A DNA stretch of 64,000 nt from Bradyrhizobium sp. CCGE-LA001 (lineage in GTDB: Bacteria; Pseudomonadota; Alphaproteobacteria; Rhizobiales; Xanthobacteraceae). The translations under genes were made by a program, and so were the position numbers. The stretch covers positions 6,813,501 through 6,877,500 of the forward strand of contig NZ_CP013949.1 of NCBI RefSeq assembly GCF_000296215.2, read 5' to 3'. Of this stretch, positions 1-7,972 are shown one piece after another (within the stretch, counting starts at the first letter, position 1; the number at the start of each line of letters is the position of its first letter). Below the pieces are notes generated by a model. It searched no databases, was not told the origin of the DNA, and saw only the letters and a list, made by a program, of their open reading frames with translations.

Positions 1-1008
1 ACTCTTGGGAAGCAGGTTGATGCCGGAGATCGCATATCCACTCTGATCAAAGGCGGTGTAAACCGCTTCGTGCTGGGTGTTCAAAGTCTTGATCAAAGCA
101 TTTTGCGTATATTGAACCGCGGGCACGGTGTGGATGAGGTGAGGCAGCTCGTCGAACTGCTGAATAGAATGGGCGTTCAGAATCTATCGCTGGACCTTAT
201 CTATGGGCTGCCGCAGCAAACGCTTCGGAGCTGGTATGACTCGCTCATCGGTTTGCTGGAGATGGGAGTGGAGAAGTTTAACATCTTTCCATTGTTGTTC
301 AAGTCGACCGACCCCATAGCTCGTCATTTGAGCAAAGGACGTTACCAATTCGCCGGGGCGAAGGAGCGCATCATCATGCATTTCATGGCGGAGCACATCC
401 TTACCAGGCTTGGCTATCGTCATGGCCCGATCTTCTATTGGACCAAGAAGTCGCAGCCGCACTCTGTTCAGCAGCGCCGCAAATACGATTCCTGGAACGA
501 CAACAATCTCGTCCCATTTGGGGTTGGCGGGTTTGGCTACATGAGTCAGTGCCAGTTCTACAACGAAGCAGACTTAGACCGCTACTTACAAAGTGTTGAG
601 GTTGGCGCAAAGCCAGTGTGGAAGGGTGTCGTCCTGTCACAAGATGATCTGATGCGACGAACGGTGATGCTCGCGTTGCGAAGTAGTGGAGTGTCGCTCT
701 CCCGCTTCGAAAGCGAATTTGGAGTCTCCATGGAGAAATACTTTCGTCGCGAGCTTAAAAAGCTGAATGAGGCGGGACTTATCAGTATTTCAAACGAAGG
801 CGTGCTGACGTTAACCACCGCTGGCATCATCAATTCGGGCGCGGTATCGCTGCAGTTTTTCTCCAACGAGGTGCTTGAGCGGGTAGCGCACACCGACAGC
901 AGGATCTTAGACAAACGAAAAGATCTTATCGAGAAGCATGATTACTCACCGGCTGCCCGCTACGGGGCGCCAGCCGAAATGCAAGCTGTCTTTAGTCAGG
1001 GCCGGTGA
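1..1008 (+). CDS. HemN-like radical SAM protein, C-terminal part (5' end outside window)
   Basis: The reading frame is open from base 1, so this is the C-terminal 335 residues of a longer protein whose CxxxCxxC cluster motif lies upstream. The visible part has the HemN/HemW signature: VNRFVLGVQSL near the start, then NLSLDLIYGLPQQT, followed by a HemN_C-like winged-helix tail with basic residues. This superfamily includes oxygen-independent coproporphyrinogen oxidases, the ChuW/HutW heme-degrading enzymes and class C radical SAM methyltransferases. Without the N-terminus these cannot be separated. The gene stops directly at the start of the next gene, so the two are probably translationally coupled. 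The PrnB-like neighbour and the acetyltransferase suggest a biosynthetic rather than a housekeeping heme role, which is inference. Confidence 0.8.
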   Translation, partial: TLGKQVDAGDRISTLIKGGVNRFVLGVQSLDQSILRILNRGHGVDEVRQLVELLNRMGVQNLSLDLIYGLPQQTLRSWYDSLIGLLEMGVEKFNIFPLLFKSTDPIARHLSKGRYQFAGAKERIIMHFMAEHILTRLGYRHGPIFYWTKKSQPHSVQQRRKYDSWNDNNLVPFGVGGFGYMSQCQFYNEADLDRYLQSVEVGAKPVWKGVVLSQDDLMRRTVMLALRSSGVSLSRFESEFGVSMEKYFRRELKKLNEAGLISISNEGVLTLTTAGIINSGAVSLQFFSNEVLERVAHTDSRILDKRKDLIEKHDYSPAARYGAPAEMQAVFSQGR

Positions 1009-2205
1009 GTGCTCGTTATGGTCGCCAGTATTTCCCGTTCCGCCCAAGAACCGAAGCATTACTGCGCGCAAGACATCTTTTCCCATGCGACCGATAGCAT
1101 TGATCGACAACGAAAACGACCGCTTGGGCGATTGAGCAATTTTGTCGTTGATGAACTGCCACAAAGTGTTGCGGAGATCAAATGCAGTGAGCGGCCCGAT
1201 GAAGCGGTTCGGGCCCTCGGTCGCGGAATCAGCGCGATTGTGGCGGACTCGGACTATGATGCGCTTCTGCGCCGGCTGCCGCAATCTGATTTCGAGATCG
1301 CCAAGACAGACATCCAGTATCTCACCAATTGTGCTTATCACATGTCTTCGTTTGCCGGCCTTCACCGCAGGCACGCCGAATTGACCGTGGGGAAAGAGCT
1401 AAACCGTCTTGCGCAGCTGACCCGGGAGCGGCAGCCTGGCATCGATGTCCTCTCTTACGAGGATATGATACTTACGAACCCGGTGCAGAACGATCCGCGT
1501 GTATACTGCCTTGGAGAGGCGGGGGTCGAGGAGCGCGATTTTTGCTTAGGCCATCAACTCATCGAAAGGGAGTTGCAGTCGGCAATCGATGCACTACTTG
1601 AGTTACGTGATCTGGCTGACGCGGACGCGCGCCAATGTCTTTCACTGTGCGCGGAGCGCCTTGAGGCGGCGAATCATATCCTGGTGCGTTTTTATGAACA
1701 TTTGTCGCCGGATCTTTTTGGCCAGTTCCGGGTGTTCTACGGGAAGAATCCTTACAAGGATAGGCTTGGCCCAAGCGGCAGATTCTCTGCCCGTATTGTG
1801 GCTGTCTCAGTGCTGCTGATTGGGGAAGAGCTTTTCCTCCAGAAGCCGCAATTCTATAGGGATGTGTATCGGCTGTCCGAGTACTACCCGCAGGCGTACA
1901 TTCGCGCGGTACTCCGCTGGTTGTCGCCAGACAAGGGGAGCGTCTGGCTGAAGCCTGGTTGGCTGGAAGGGGAAGCGGAATTTCCTAGGTTTGCGACCGT
2001 TTCGCCGGTCATTGAGCACGGCAATGGTGAAATTCAAAGGCTGCGCGCCTCCTGTGTTCGTGCGCTGGATCGGTTTACCCGGATGCACCATACTACGGCG
2101 CTGAAATATACGGTCCAGCCTGGTCGGCCAATTGTCGGAGTTGAGGCATCGGAAAGTGTCGACGCTGTCCTTTTGCAGCGACTGTTGCGTACGGCGCGAC
2201 AGTAA
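1009..2205 (+). CDS. PrnB / indoleamine 2,3-dioxygenase superfamily heme protein (398 aa)
   Basis: This resembles the monodechloroaminopyrrolnitrin synthase PrnB family (DUF1864), heme proteins with the IDO/TDO fold that rearrange or oxidise indoles. Landmarks I recognise in order are NPVQNDPRVY around residue 160, a helix pair ending in HLSPDLFGQFRVFY near 240, LGPSGRFSAR (the glycine/serine loop over the heme) and FTRMHHTTALKY at about residues 351-366. His360 or His361 sits where IDO and PrnB carry the proximal heme ligand. The match is from memory of family sequences, not a search. The GTG start immediately follows the upstream stop and has AGGG about 8 nt before it; ATG at 1018 is an alternative. 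PrnB acts on 7-chlorotryptophan in pyrrolnitrin synthesis, but no halogenase is visible here, so the substrate is unknown. Confidence 0.65.
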   Translation: MLVMVASISRSAQEPKHYCAQDIFSHATDSIDRQRKRPLGRLSNFVVDELPQSVAEIKCSERPDEAVRALGRGISAIVADSDYDALLRRLPQSDFEIAKTDIQYLTNCAYHMSSFAGLHRRHAELTVGKELNRLAQLTRERQPGIDVLSYEDMILTNPVQNDPRVYCLGEAGVEERDFCLGHQLIERELQSAIDALLELRDLADADARQCLSLCAERLEAANHILVRFYEHLSPDLFGQFRVFYGKNPYKDRLGPSGRFSARIVAVSVLLIGEELFLQKPQFYRDVYRLSEYYPQAYIRAVLRWLSPDKGSVWLKPGWLEGEAEFPRFATVSPVIEHGNGEIQRLRASCVRALDRFTRMHHTTALKYTVQPGRPIVGVEASESVDAVLLQRLLRTARQ

Positions 2206-2224
2206 GCTTGAGGGGGCTATCTGC

Positions 2225-2785
2225 GTGGACAAAAAGATAAAGGCGAAAGAGGCGCTAGTCTCCGACGCTATTCGGCAGCTGACGCCGATGTCTCAAGACG
2301 AGCTGTTCATTCGACGGTTCGAGCAAGGGGATGCCGATGATGTATGGCATCTGCATAGAGCCGCATCGGAAGGTGGTGCGCGCGGCCCTGAAGGGGCGTG
2401 GGAAGATGATTTACGCAATATAAGCGAAGTGTACATCAGGTCGGGCGGCGATTTCTTAACTGCCCATATTAGTTCCAAACTCATCGCGATGGGGGGATTG
2501 GAGCCGGCCGATTCTGATGTCGTGCAGCTGAAGCGTATGCGCGTCCATCCGGCCTTTCGAAGACAAGGGTTTGGAAGGCGTCTCCTTCATGAATTGGAAT
2601 TGAGAGCTGTTACTCTGGGGTTCAAGTGGGTAGCGCTCGATACCACAATGATCCAAGTGGGGGCTCAAAAACTTTATGAGACCGCCGGCTATGTTCGCTG
2701 CAAGGAAGGAAGGCTGCACGGATACTCGGTCATCTTCTACGAGAAACGGCTGGCCGACGAAGGCGAGGCCAGGTTGAATAGGTGA
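2225..2785 (+). CDS. GNAT-family N-acetyltransferase (186 aa)
   Basis: The protein has the GNAT core: an N-terminal strand-helix (ELFIRRFEQGDADDVWHLH), the acetyl-CoA loop MRVHPAFRRQGFGRRLL around residues 112-128 and the C-terminal TTMIQVGAQKLYETAGY signature. It should transfer an acetyl group from acetyl-CoA to an amine, with the acceptor unknown. The GTG start at 2225 was chosen because a GAGGGGG ribosome site lies 8 nt upstream; a longer frame from 2132 overlaps the preceding gene, and ATG 2288 is a shorter option. It is the last gene of the radical SAM/PrnB-like cluster, 19 nt after it, so it is probably co-transcribed and tailors or detoxifies the same product. Confidence 0.85.
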   Translation: MDKKIKAKEALVSDAIRQLTPMSQDELFIRRFEQGDADDVWHLHRAASEGGARGPEGAWEDDLRNISEVYIRSGGDFLTAHISSKLIAMGGLEPADSDVVQLKRMRVHPAFRRQGFGRRLLHELELRAVTLGFKWVALDTTMIQVGAQKLYETAGYVRCKEGRLHGYSVIFYEKRLADEGEARLNR

Positions 2786-3928
2786 GCTTGAGAGGCTGGG
2801 ATGATCCATCCAGCGCTGTAGGTCAGCTTCATGGCATGCTGAAACCCCGACGTGCTCCTGCAACATCCTCGCCAGACTGCGGTGTACTCGGGGCGGATCC
2901 AATCTGCGTGCCGGAGGGCGTCCCGACTACGCCGACGTAGTTGAGCACCGTATGGTCTGGTACCCTCGAGCCTAACGATCCCAGGAGATGATAATCCGCC
3001 ACATCCGTGATAGGTCAGCCAGTGGAACGCGCACGGTGATTGATAGCCGTTGCCTGACCGAGGGACGCTCTTGTTCGGCCTCCGGCATTGCAGCCAAGAG
3101 TTTGTCGGCCACCAGTCGACAAGGCTCACTAGAAAAATGGCCGGACCTCAGCGGGATCACAAACCTTCAAGTTTAACATTGATCTCGCCGGATTGGTCGA
3201 AGTCAACAGTGCGATCCGGCTCTTTATCGGGCGCGAGTCAGTGCCCAACCTCTCGGCTTGGCTATGAAACTCGACCAGCTTTTCTTTCATCAGAAATCCG
3301 ACCGGCCTGTCGATGATAGGCGCCACAAGGCTATCGGCCGTGTAGGAGCTGCCGCCTTCGTGCGCGGCGTCATCCGCTCTAGGTGTTACTTTCCCATCAG
3401 CCACAACCAAGTCGTACTCGAGCGTCTGAGCTGCTGCACGGCTAGTTGATATAACGAGGAATGCCATCTTCCCTACGGTTCGGCGGTCCATAGATTACCT
3501 CGGTGATGGTCGCATCCGGAATGCCCAACGTTTATCGCCATCAGCTATGGCCTTAGAAACGGCGATCAGCCATTTTCCAGAGGTTACCATGTTGGTGGAG
3601 AAGACCTTTCAAGCAGCTTTCCTCCGCCGCGCTGCATTACATCAGCAAAGTTTGGATGACCAATGGCCGTGCAGCCTTTGCAAGGTTCCTATCGGGGCAT
3701 GTGCATCTATCCCGGTCCCGACCCGCCGGGCCTGTACATTCCTTAGCAAAACATCCCCCATGACTGGATGCGAGTTGCCGATCGACTGGCCGCCACATGC
3801 TCGATTGTGGCCGCCGACGTCGGTTCAGCGAAGCGGCCTGCAATGTACTGGAACATGACACCCTCGACGAACTATTGGACTGACGCGTCGCAGGGAGACT
3901 TCTTCAGCCCGGTGGACGCCTTCAAGGA
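2786..3928. other. Spacer of 1.1 kb without a recognisable gene
   Basis: Only short overlapping frames on both strands are present, none with a recognisable domain or a good ribosome site. The stretch looks like decayed island DNA between the converging cluster and the esterase gene. Confidence 0.5.
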
Positions 3929-4819
3929 TCAACCAACAAGGTGCGCCCGCGCGAAGACCGCTGCCTCTTCGATCGAGGCCATGCCTTCGTCGAGCATCGG
4001 CGCAAACAATTGCCAAGAGTGGCACATGCCCTCCCAGACCTTGAGCTCAGCAAAGACGCCCGCCCGGCGGAGCCGCTCAGCGAGCTGAACGCTATCATCG
4101 CGCAGCAGCTCCCACGATCCAACGTGAATCAAGATCGGCGGTAGCTTAGAAAGATCACTATTCAGCGGCGTAAGATAAGGCGACGCTGGAACGCCGGCGC
4201 CGAAATAGGCGTGCTTGAACAGCTCGATTAGTTCGGGGGTGAGCAGGGGCGCGTCGGCGGCGGAGCAGAACGACTCGCTCTGTCCGGTGAAGTCGAGCGC
4301 CGGCGACATCACAGCCAGCGCACCCGGAATGGGCAGCCCTTCGTCGCGGGCCCGCATCGCGGTCGATACTGCGAGGTTGCCGCCCGCTGAGTCGCCGGAC
4401 AGGCAAATTGCAGATGGCGAAAAGCCCTGCTCCAACGCCCATTTGTATACGGCGAGCGCGTCGTCATGGGCGGCCGGTGCCGGATGTTCGGGTGCGAGCC
4501 GATAGTCCGCGGCGAGGACGGCAACGCCGGAGGCACGCGCGAGATTGGCGGCGATAACACGGTGCGAGCGTGACGAGCCAAAGAAAAAGCCGCCGCCGTG
4601 GAAATGGATGATCAGGCACTTGTCGTTCGAGTCAGGATAGTGGATCAGGTCGCCACCGAGCGGACCCGACAATACCCGCGTGGTCATAACACCGTCCGGA
4701 ATCGGCGTCTGCGCATTGATTCCCTCGAACCATGTGCGCATGTCCGCCGGGCTGCCATTGACCGGCGGTGGGAACTGCGCGCTGGTTTGTAAGATCGCTG
4801 CGAGCTGCTGCTTGGACAT
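3929..4819 (-). CDS. Alpha/beta hydrolase, hormone-sensitive-lipase type (296 aa)
   Basis: This is a carboxylesterase of the HSL family. It has the oxyanion-hole motif HGGG at residues 74-77, the nucleophile elbow GDSAG at 142-146 (Ser144), a likely acid in LRDDSVQ and the catalytic His in GMCHSW near the C-terminus. The length fits the family (about 300 aa) and no signal peptide is present, so it should be cytoplasmic. The ATG at 4819 starts the conserved domain and has AGAGAG upstream; the frame extends further but without similarity. It lies 112 nt after the alcohol dehydrogenase gene on the same strand. The order suggests ester hydrolysis releasing an alcohol that the next two enzymes oxidise to the acid, which is inference. 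Confidence 0.85.
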   Translation of the reverse strand: MSKQQLAAILQTSAQFPPPVNGSPADMRTWFEGINAQTPIPDGVMTTRVLSGPLGGDLIHYPDSNDKCLIIHFHGGGFFFGSSRSHRVIAANLARASGVAVLAADYRLAPEHPAPAAHDDALAVYKWALEQGFSPSAICLSGDSAGGNLAVSTAMRARDEGLPIPGALAVMSPALDFTGQSESFCSAADAPLLTPELIELFKHAYFGAGVPASPYLTPLNSDLSKLPPILIHVGSWELLRDDSVQLAERLRRAGVFAELKVWEGMCHSWQLFAPMLDEGMASIEEAAVFARAHLVG

Positions 4820-4931
4820 GTTTACTCTCTTTCGATGATGAGGCGGCATGCCGGTGGATCGGTCCATTGCCATGTTTTCTTAAGGTGACGAGGCGTCAGG
4901 CTCGGCGTCACCCGCTCCAAGGATCTTTCGT

Positions 4932-6032
4932 TCAGTCCATTCGCACGATCGGTTTGATCACAGTACCGGTCTCGGAATCCGAGATCGCAGTGTTGATCTC
5001 TTCGAGAGTGTAGAATCTAATGAGCTTGTCGAACGGAAAACGGCCGCTTCGGTAGAGATCGATCAGCTCCGGGATAAAGACTGCGGGATCGGAGTTGCCC
5101 TCGACGATGCCAATTAGGCGCCGGCCGCCGCTCATGAAATGCGTCTCGTTGAGCACTATCTCCGCGTCCGGCCTAGACGCGCCGAGAATGCCGCAGGTGC
5201 CGCGCGGGCCAAGGCTCTCCACTGCGTTGCGGATCACCGCAGGCAAGCCGGTCGTGTCGAGCGTGAAATTCAGACCCGAGCCGGTGATCCGCATGATCGT
5301 CTCGACCGGGTCGGTTTGCCGCGGATCGATTACATGTGTTGCCCCCAGTGATCTGGCGATCTCGAGCCTTGCCGGATTAATATCGACCGCGATGATGGTG
5401 GTTGCACCTATGACGTTGGCCGCCATCAGCGCCGACAATCCGACCGATCCAGATCCGAACACCGCGAAGGATTTACCGGCGGTAATCTTCAGGGCGTTCA
5501 TGACCGCGCCGGCGCCAGTCTGCATGCCGCACGCGAGCGGCCCGAGCAGTTCGAGCGGGACGTCGGACGTGACCTTCACCACATTGATCTCGTGGCAAAG
5601 CGCATGGGTTGCGAACGACGACTGGCCGAAGAAATTGCCGTTTATCCGAGTTCCGTCCGCGGACAGCGCGGTGGATCCATCCGCGCGCGCGGCGAAGAAG
5701 TTGCGTGGGAAGAATTCATGGCAGTAGGTTGCAGCGTGATCCGCGCAGCTCGGGCACCTGCCACAGGAATTGAAGGTCATCACGACGTGATCGCCGGGCT
5801 TTACCTTGGTGATCGCATCCCCCACCGCTTCGACGACGCCGGCGCCTTCGTGACCGAGCACGACCGGCAGTGGTGTCGGCAGCATGCCGTCGCGAACGAC
5901 CAGGTCAGTGTGACAGACGCCCGTGGCTTTGACCTTGACTAGGATCTCGTCGGGGCGCGGGGCTTCGAGCTCGACGGTTTCAAGCTTGAGCGGCGCGCCC
6001 GTTTCGCGGGCGACGGCGGCACGGATTTTCAT
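4932..6032 (-). CDS. Zinc-dependent NAD alcohol dehydrogenase, aryl/benzyl-alcohol type (366 aa)
   Basis: This medium-chain dehydrogenase has catalytic zinc ligands Cys40 and His61-Glu62 (LGHEGAG), a structural zinc lobe with Cys90, Cys93, Cys96 and Cys104, and a Rossmann GSGSVG motif near residue 200. It resembles class III-like aryl alcohol dehydrogenases such as XylB, which oxidise benzyl alcohols to aldehydes with NAD. The start at 6032 is set by the domain start and a GGAG site; an N-terminal extension in the frame lacks similarity. The gene lies 85 nt after the aldehyde dehydrogenase gene and is probably in the same transcript, controlled by the divergent sigma-54 activator. Confidence 0.9.
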   Translation of the reverse strand: MKIRAAVARETGAPLKLETVELEAPRPDEILVKVKATGVCHTDLVVRDGMLPTPLPVVLGHEGAGVVEAVGDAITKVKPGDHVVMTFNSCGRCPSCADHAATYCHEFFPRNFFAARADGSTALSADGTRINGNFFGQSSFATHALCHEINVVKVTSDVPLELLGPLACGMQTGAGAVMNALKITAGKSFAVFGSGSVGLSALMAANVIGATTIIAVDINPARLEIARSLGATHVIDPRQTDPVETIMRITGSGLNFTLDTTGLPAVIRNAVESLGPRGTCGILGASRPDAEIVLNETHFMSGGRRLIGIVEGNSDPAVFIPELIDLYRSGRFPFDKLIRFYTLEEINTAISDSETGTVIKPIVRMD

Positions 6033-6117
6033 CCCTAATCTCCAAAGGCCAGGCGGTTTGAGGTGCAAGGCTTCCGGCAGCGCAAGCGCCGGAAGCTGTG
6101 CGGTGTCGCGAAGCGGA

Positions 6118-7593
6118 TCAAAACGGATACGGCGTCGCCTGGAGCTTCTCCGAGGTCCACATCCATTGCGTGAACTCTTCCCAGATCGCCGGACCGCTGA
6201 TCCGGCTGCCATTGCCGGAACGACCTCGCCCGCCGAATGGGGCGAACGGGCCGCCATTGACCGTCTGATCGTTGATGTGGAGATGGCCGACGATAAGGCG
6301 ATCGCCCACCGCGCGCGCCCGCGCGATCGAGTTTGAAATCACGCCGGCCGCAAGACCATAATCGGAGCGATTGGCGAGCTCGACCGCTTCATCGTCGCTA
6401 GCGAAATTGACGAGGCAGGCGACGGGGCCAAAAATCTCTTCGTCGAACGCGCGCATGCCTGGTTTCACGCCGCCCAGCACGGTCGCCTCATAATATCGCC
6501 CGTCGTGGCCGCCGCCGGCCAGCAGCCGCGCGCCTTTCGCCACCGCATCGTGGACGATCTCTTCGATCTTCGCGACCTGTGCGTCGCTGATAATAGGGCC
6601 AAGCGCTACCTGTCTGGACGACGGATCGCCGGCGGGCAGATGTCGTGCCTTCTCAGCGATCTTCATCCCCAGCGCATCGGCGATTTTTGCATGCGCGAGC
6701 ACGAGGCCGGTCGACATGCAGATCTGTCCCTGATGCAGAAACGCACCCCAGGCGGCATTGGAGGCTGCGACGTCAACATCGGCATCGTCGAGGATGATCA
6801 GCGAATTCTTTCCGCCGAGTTCGAGTTGTACCTTCTTGAGATGACGACCTGCAACCTCGCCGACCTTGCTGCCTCCCTCCGCCGAGCCTGTGAAGGAGAT
6901 CATCGCGATGTTGGCATCGGCGCACATCGCCTCACCTGCCGCCGCCCCGCCAGGCATCACATGCAGCACCCCCGTGGGCAAGCCCGCATCCTCGAAGATG
7001 CGCGCGATGATGATTCCGCCTGATACGGCTGTGCGGGGATCAGGCTTGTGGACGACTGCATTACCCACCGCGAGCGCGGCGGCGATGGCCCGGATGGAGA
7101 GCACCAGCGGGAAGTTGAATGGCGAGATCACGCCGACCACGCCATGGGGCACGCGCTTGGCGACGCTGGATCGCCCGTGCTCCACCGACGGCAACAGGAT
7201 GCCATTCGGCTCAACGGCGATTGCAGCCGCATGCCGCACGAAGGCTGCACCGTGCTCGATCTCAATCGCAGCCTTGGGTTGGGTGGAACCGCTCTCGCGC
7301 ATGATCCAGCCGACCAGCTCTTCGCCGTTCTGCTCGAGCAGATCGGCCGCTTTGTTGAGGATTGATGCCCGCTCCTGTGGTAGCCTCAAGGCCCATGCCA
7401 GTTGGGCCTGGCGCGCCCCGCGCGCAGCCTTCGCGATATCCTTGGGATGGGCGATGCCGACCGAACCCAGCACCGCGCGCGTCGCCAGGTCATTGATGTC
7501 CATGACGCCGCCCTCGGTGATGCTCCACTCGCCCAAAAACGCCTTGCCGCGCCAGCGGTCGATGGCAATGAAATCGCGCGCCTGCATATTCAT
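6118..7593 (-). CDS. Aldehyde dehydrogenase, benzaldehyde-dehydrogenase-like (491 aa)
   Basis: This NAD(P)-dependent aldehyde dehydrogenase is full length. The catalytic residues are visible: Asn160 in SPFNFP, Glu258 in LELGGKN and the nucleophile Cys292 in GQICMST; FTGSAEGG binds the cofactor. Its closest remembered relatives are XylC-type benzaldehyde dehydrogenases. The ATG at 7593 has GGGGAGAA 7 nt upstream. It is the first gene of the aldehyde/alcohol dehydrogenase/esterase set and is transcribed away from the XylR-type activator gene, with a -24/-12 promoter candidate about 80 nt upstream. The predicted role is oxidation of an aromatic aldehyde to the acid; the exact substrate cannot be read from the sequence. 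Confidence 0.9.
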   Translation of the reverse strand: MNMQARDFIAIDRWRGKAFLGEWSITEGGVMDINDLATRAVLGSVGIAHPKDIAKAARGARQAQLAWALRLPQERASILNKAADLLEQNGEELVGWIMRESGSTQPKAAIEIEHGAAFVRHAAAIAVEPNGILLPSVEHGRSSVAKRVPHGVVGVISPFNFPLVLSIRAIAAALAVGNAVVHKPDPRTAVSGGIIIARIFEDAGLPTGVLHVMPGGAAAGEAMCADANIAMISFTGSAEGGSKVGEVAGRHLKKVQLELGGKNSLIILDDADVDVAASNAAWGAFLHQGQICMSTGLVLAHAKIADALGMKIAEKARHLPAGDPSSRQVALGPIISDAQVAKIEEIVHDAVAKGARLLAGGGHDGRYYEATVLGGVKPGMRAFDEEIFGPVACLVNFASDDEAVELANRSDYGLAAGVISNSIARARAVGDRLIVGHLHINDQTVNGGPFAPFGGRGRSGNGSRISGPAIWEEFTQWMWTSEKLQATPYPF

Positions 7594-7669
7594 GGATAGG
7601 TTCTCCCCGCTTCGAGCGGAACGATGGATAGTGCGGCCGTTGAGACCGCGGCTTGCCGGGGAGAAAGAG

Positions 7670-7685
7670 GGCAAGGTCCTTGCCC
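7670..7685 (-). promoter_or_regulatory. Sigma-54 (-24/-12) promoter candidate for the aldehyde dehydrogenase operon
   Basis: On the minus strand the element reads GGGCAAGGACCTTGCC, with the GG and GC dinucleotides exactly 10 nt apart as in TGGCAC-N5-TTGC. It predicts a leader of about 65 nt before the ATG at 7593. The sigma-54 activator gene is divergent, which fits. The element is itself nearly palindromic (GCAAGG-CCTTGC). Confidence 0.6.
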
Positions 7686-7910
7686 TGCGCACGGCGGCCT
7701 AGTAGCGCCGTACTCCTAATTGGAGACCGTAAGCCGGTCCTCTGCTTCGCTTCCTCCCGCGAACGGCTCACCATTTAGCAAGGCCGGTGCCAGCCAACCA
7801 CGCGAGTCCGACTGAACAACGAACTTCTTCAATTCCCCGATCAAACCAGCAGCTTAGCTCAACTACCCGGTGCAGATTGGCCCTTGGTCAAAGGGTCTTC
7901 CATCCTTGAG

Positions 7911-7959
7911 ATTCATGAAATAATGAAATTCTGGTTGGGCGATTCTCGATTTCATGAAT
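7911..7959. promoter_or_regulatory. Perfect 11-bp inverted repeat, each arm containing TTCATGAA (candidate activator site)
   Basis: ATTCATGAAAT at 7911-7921 is matched by its exact reverse complement ATTTCATGAAT at 7949-7959. Each arm holds the 8-bp palindrome TTCATGAA, and the two palindromes are 39 bp apart. The pair lies just before the activator start and about 225 bp from the -24 element, a normal distance for an enhancer of a XylR-type protein. It may also serve autoregulation. Confidence 0.5.
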
Positions 7960-7972
7960 ATGAAGGCACCTG

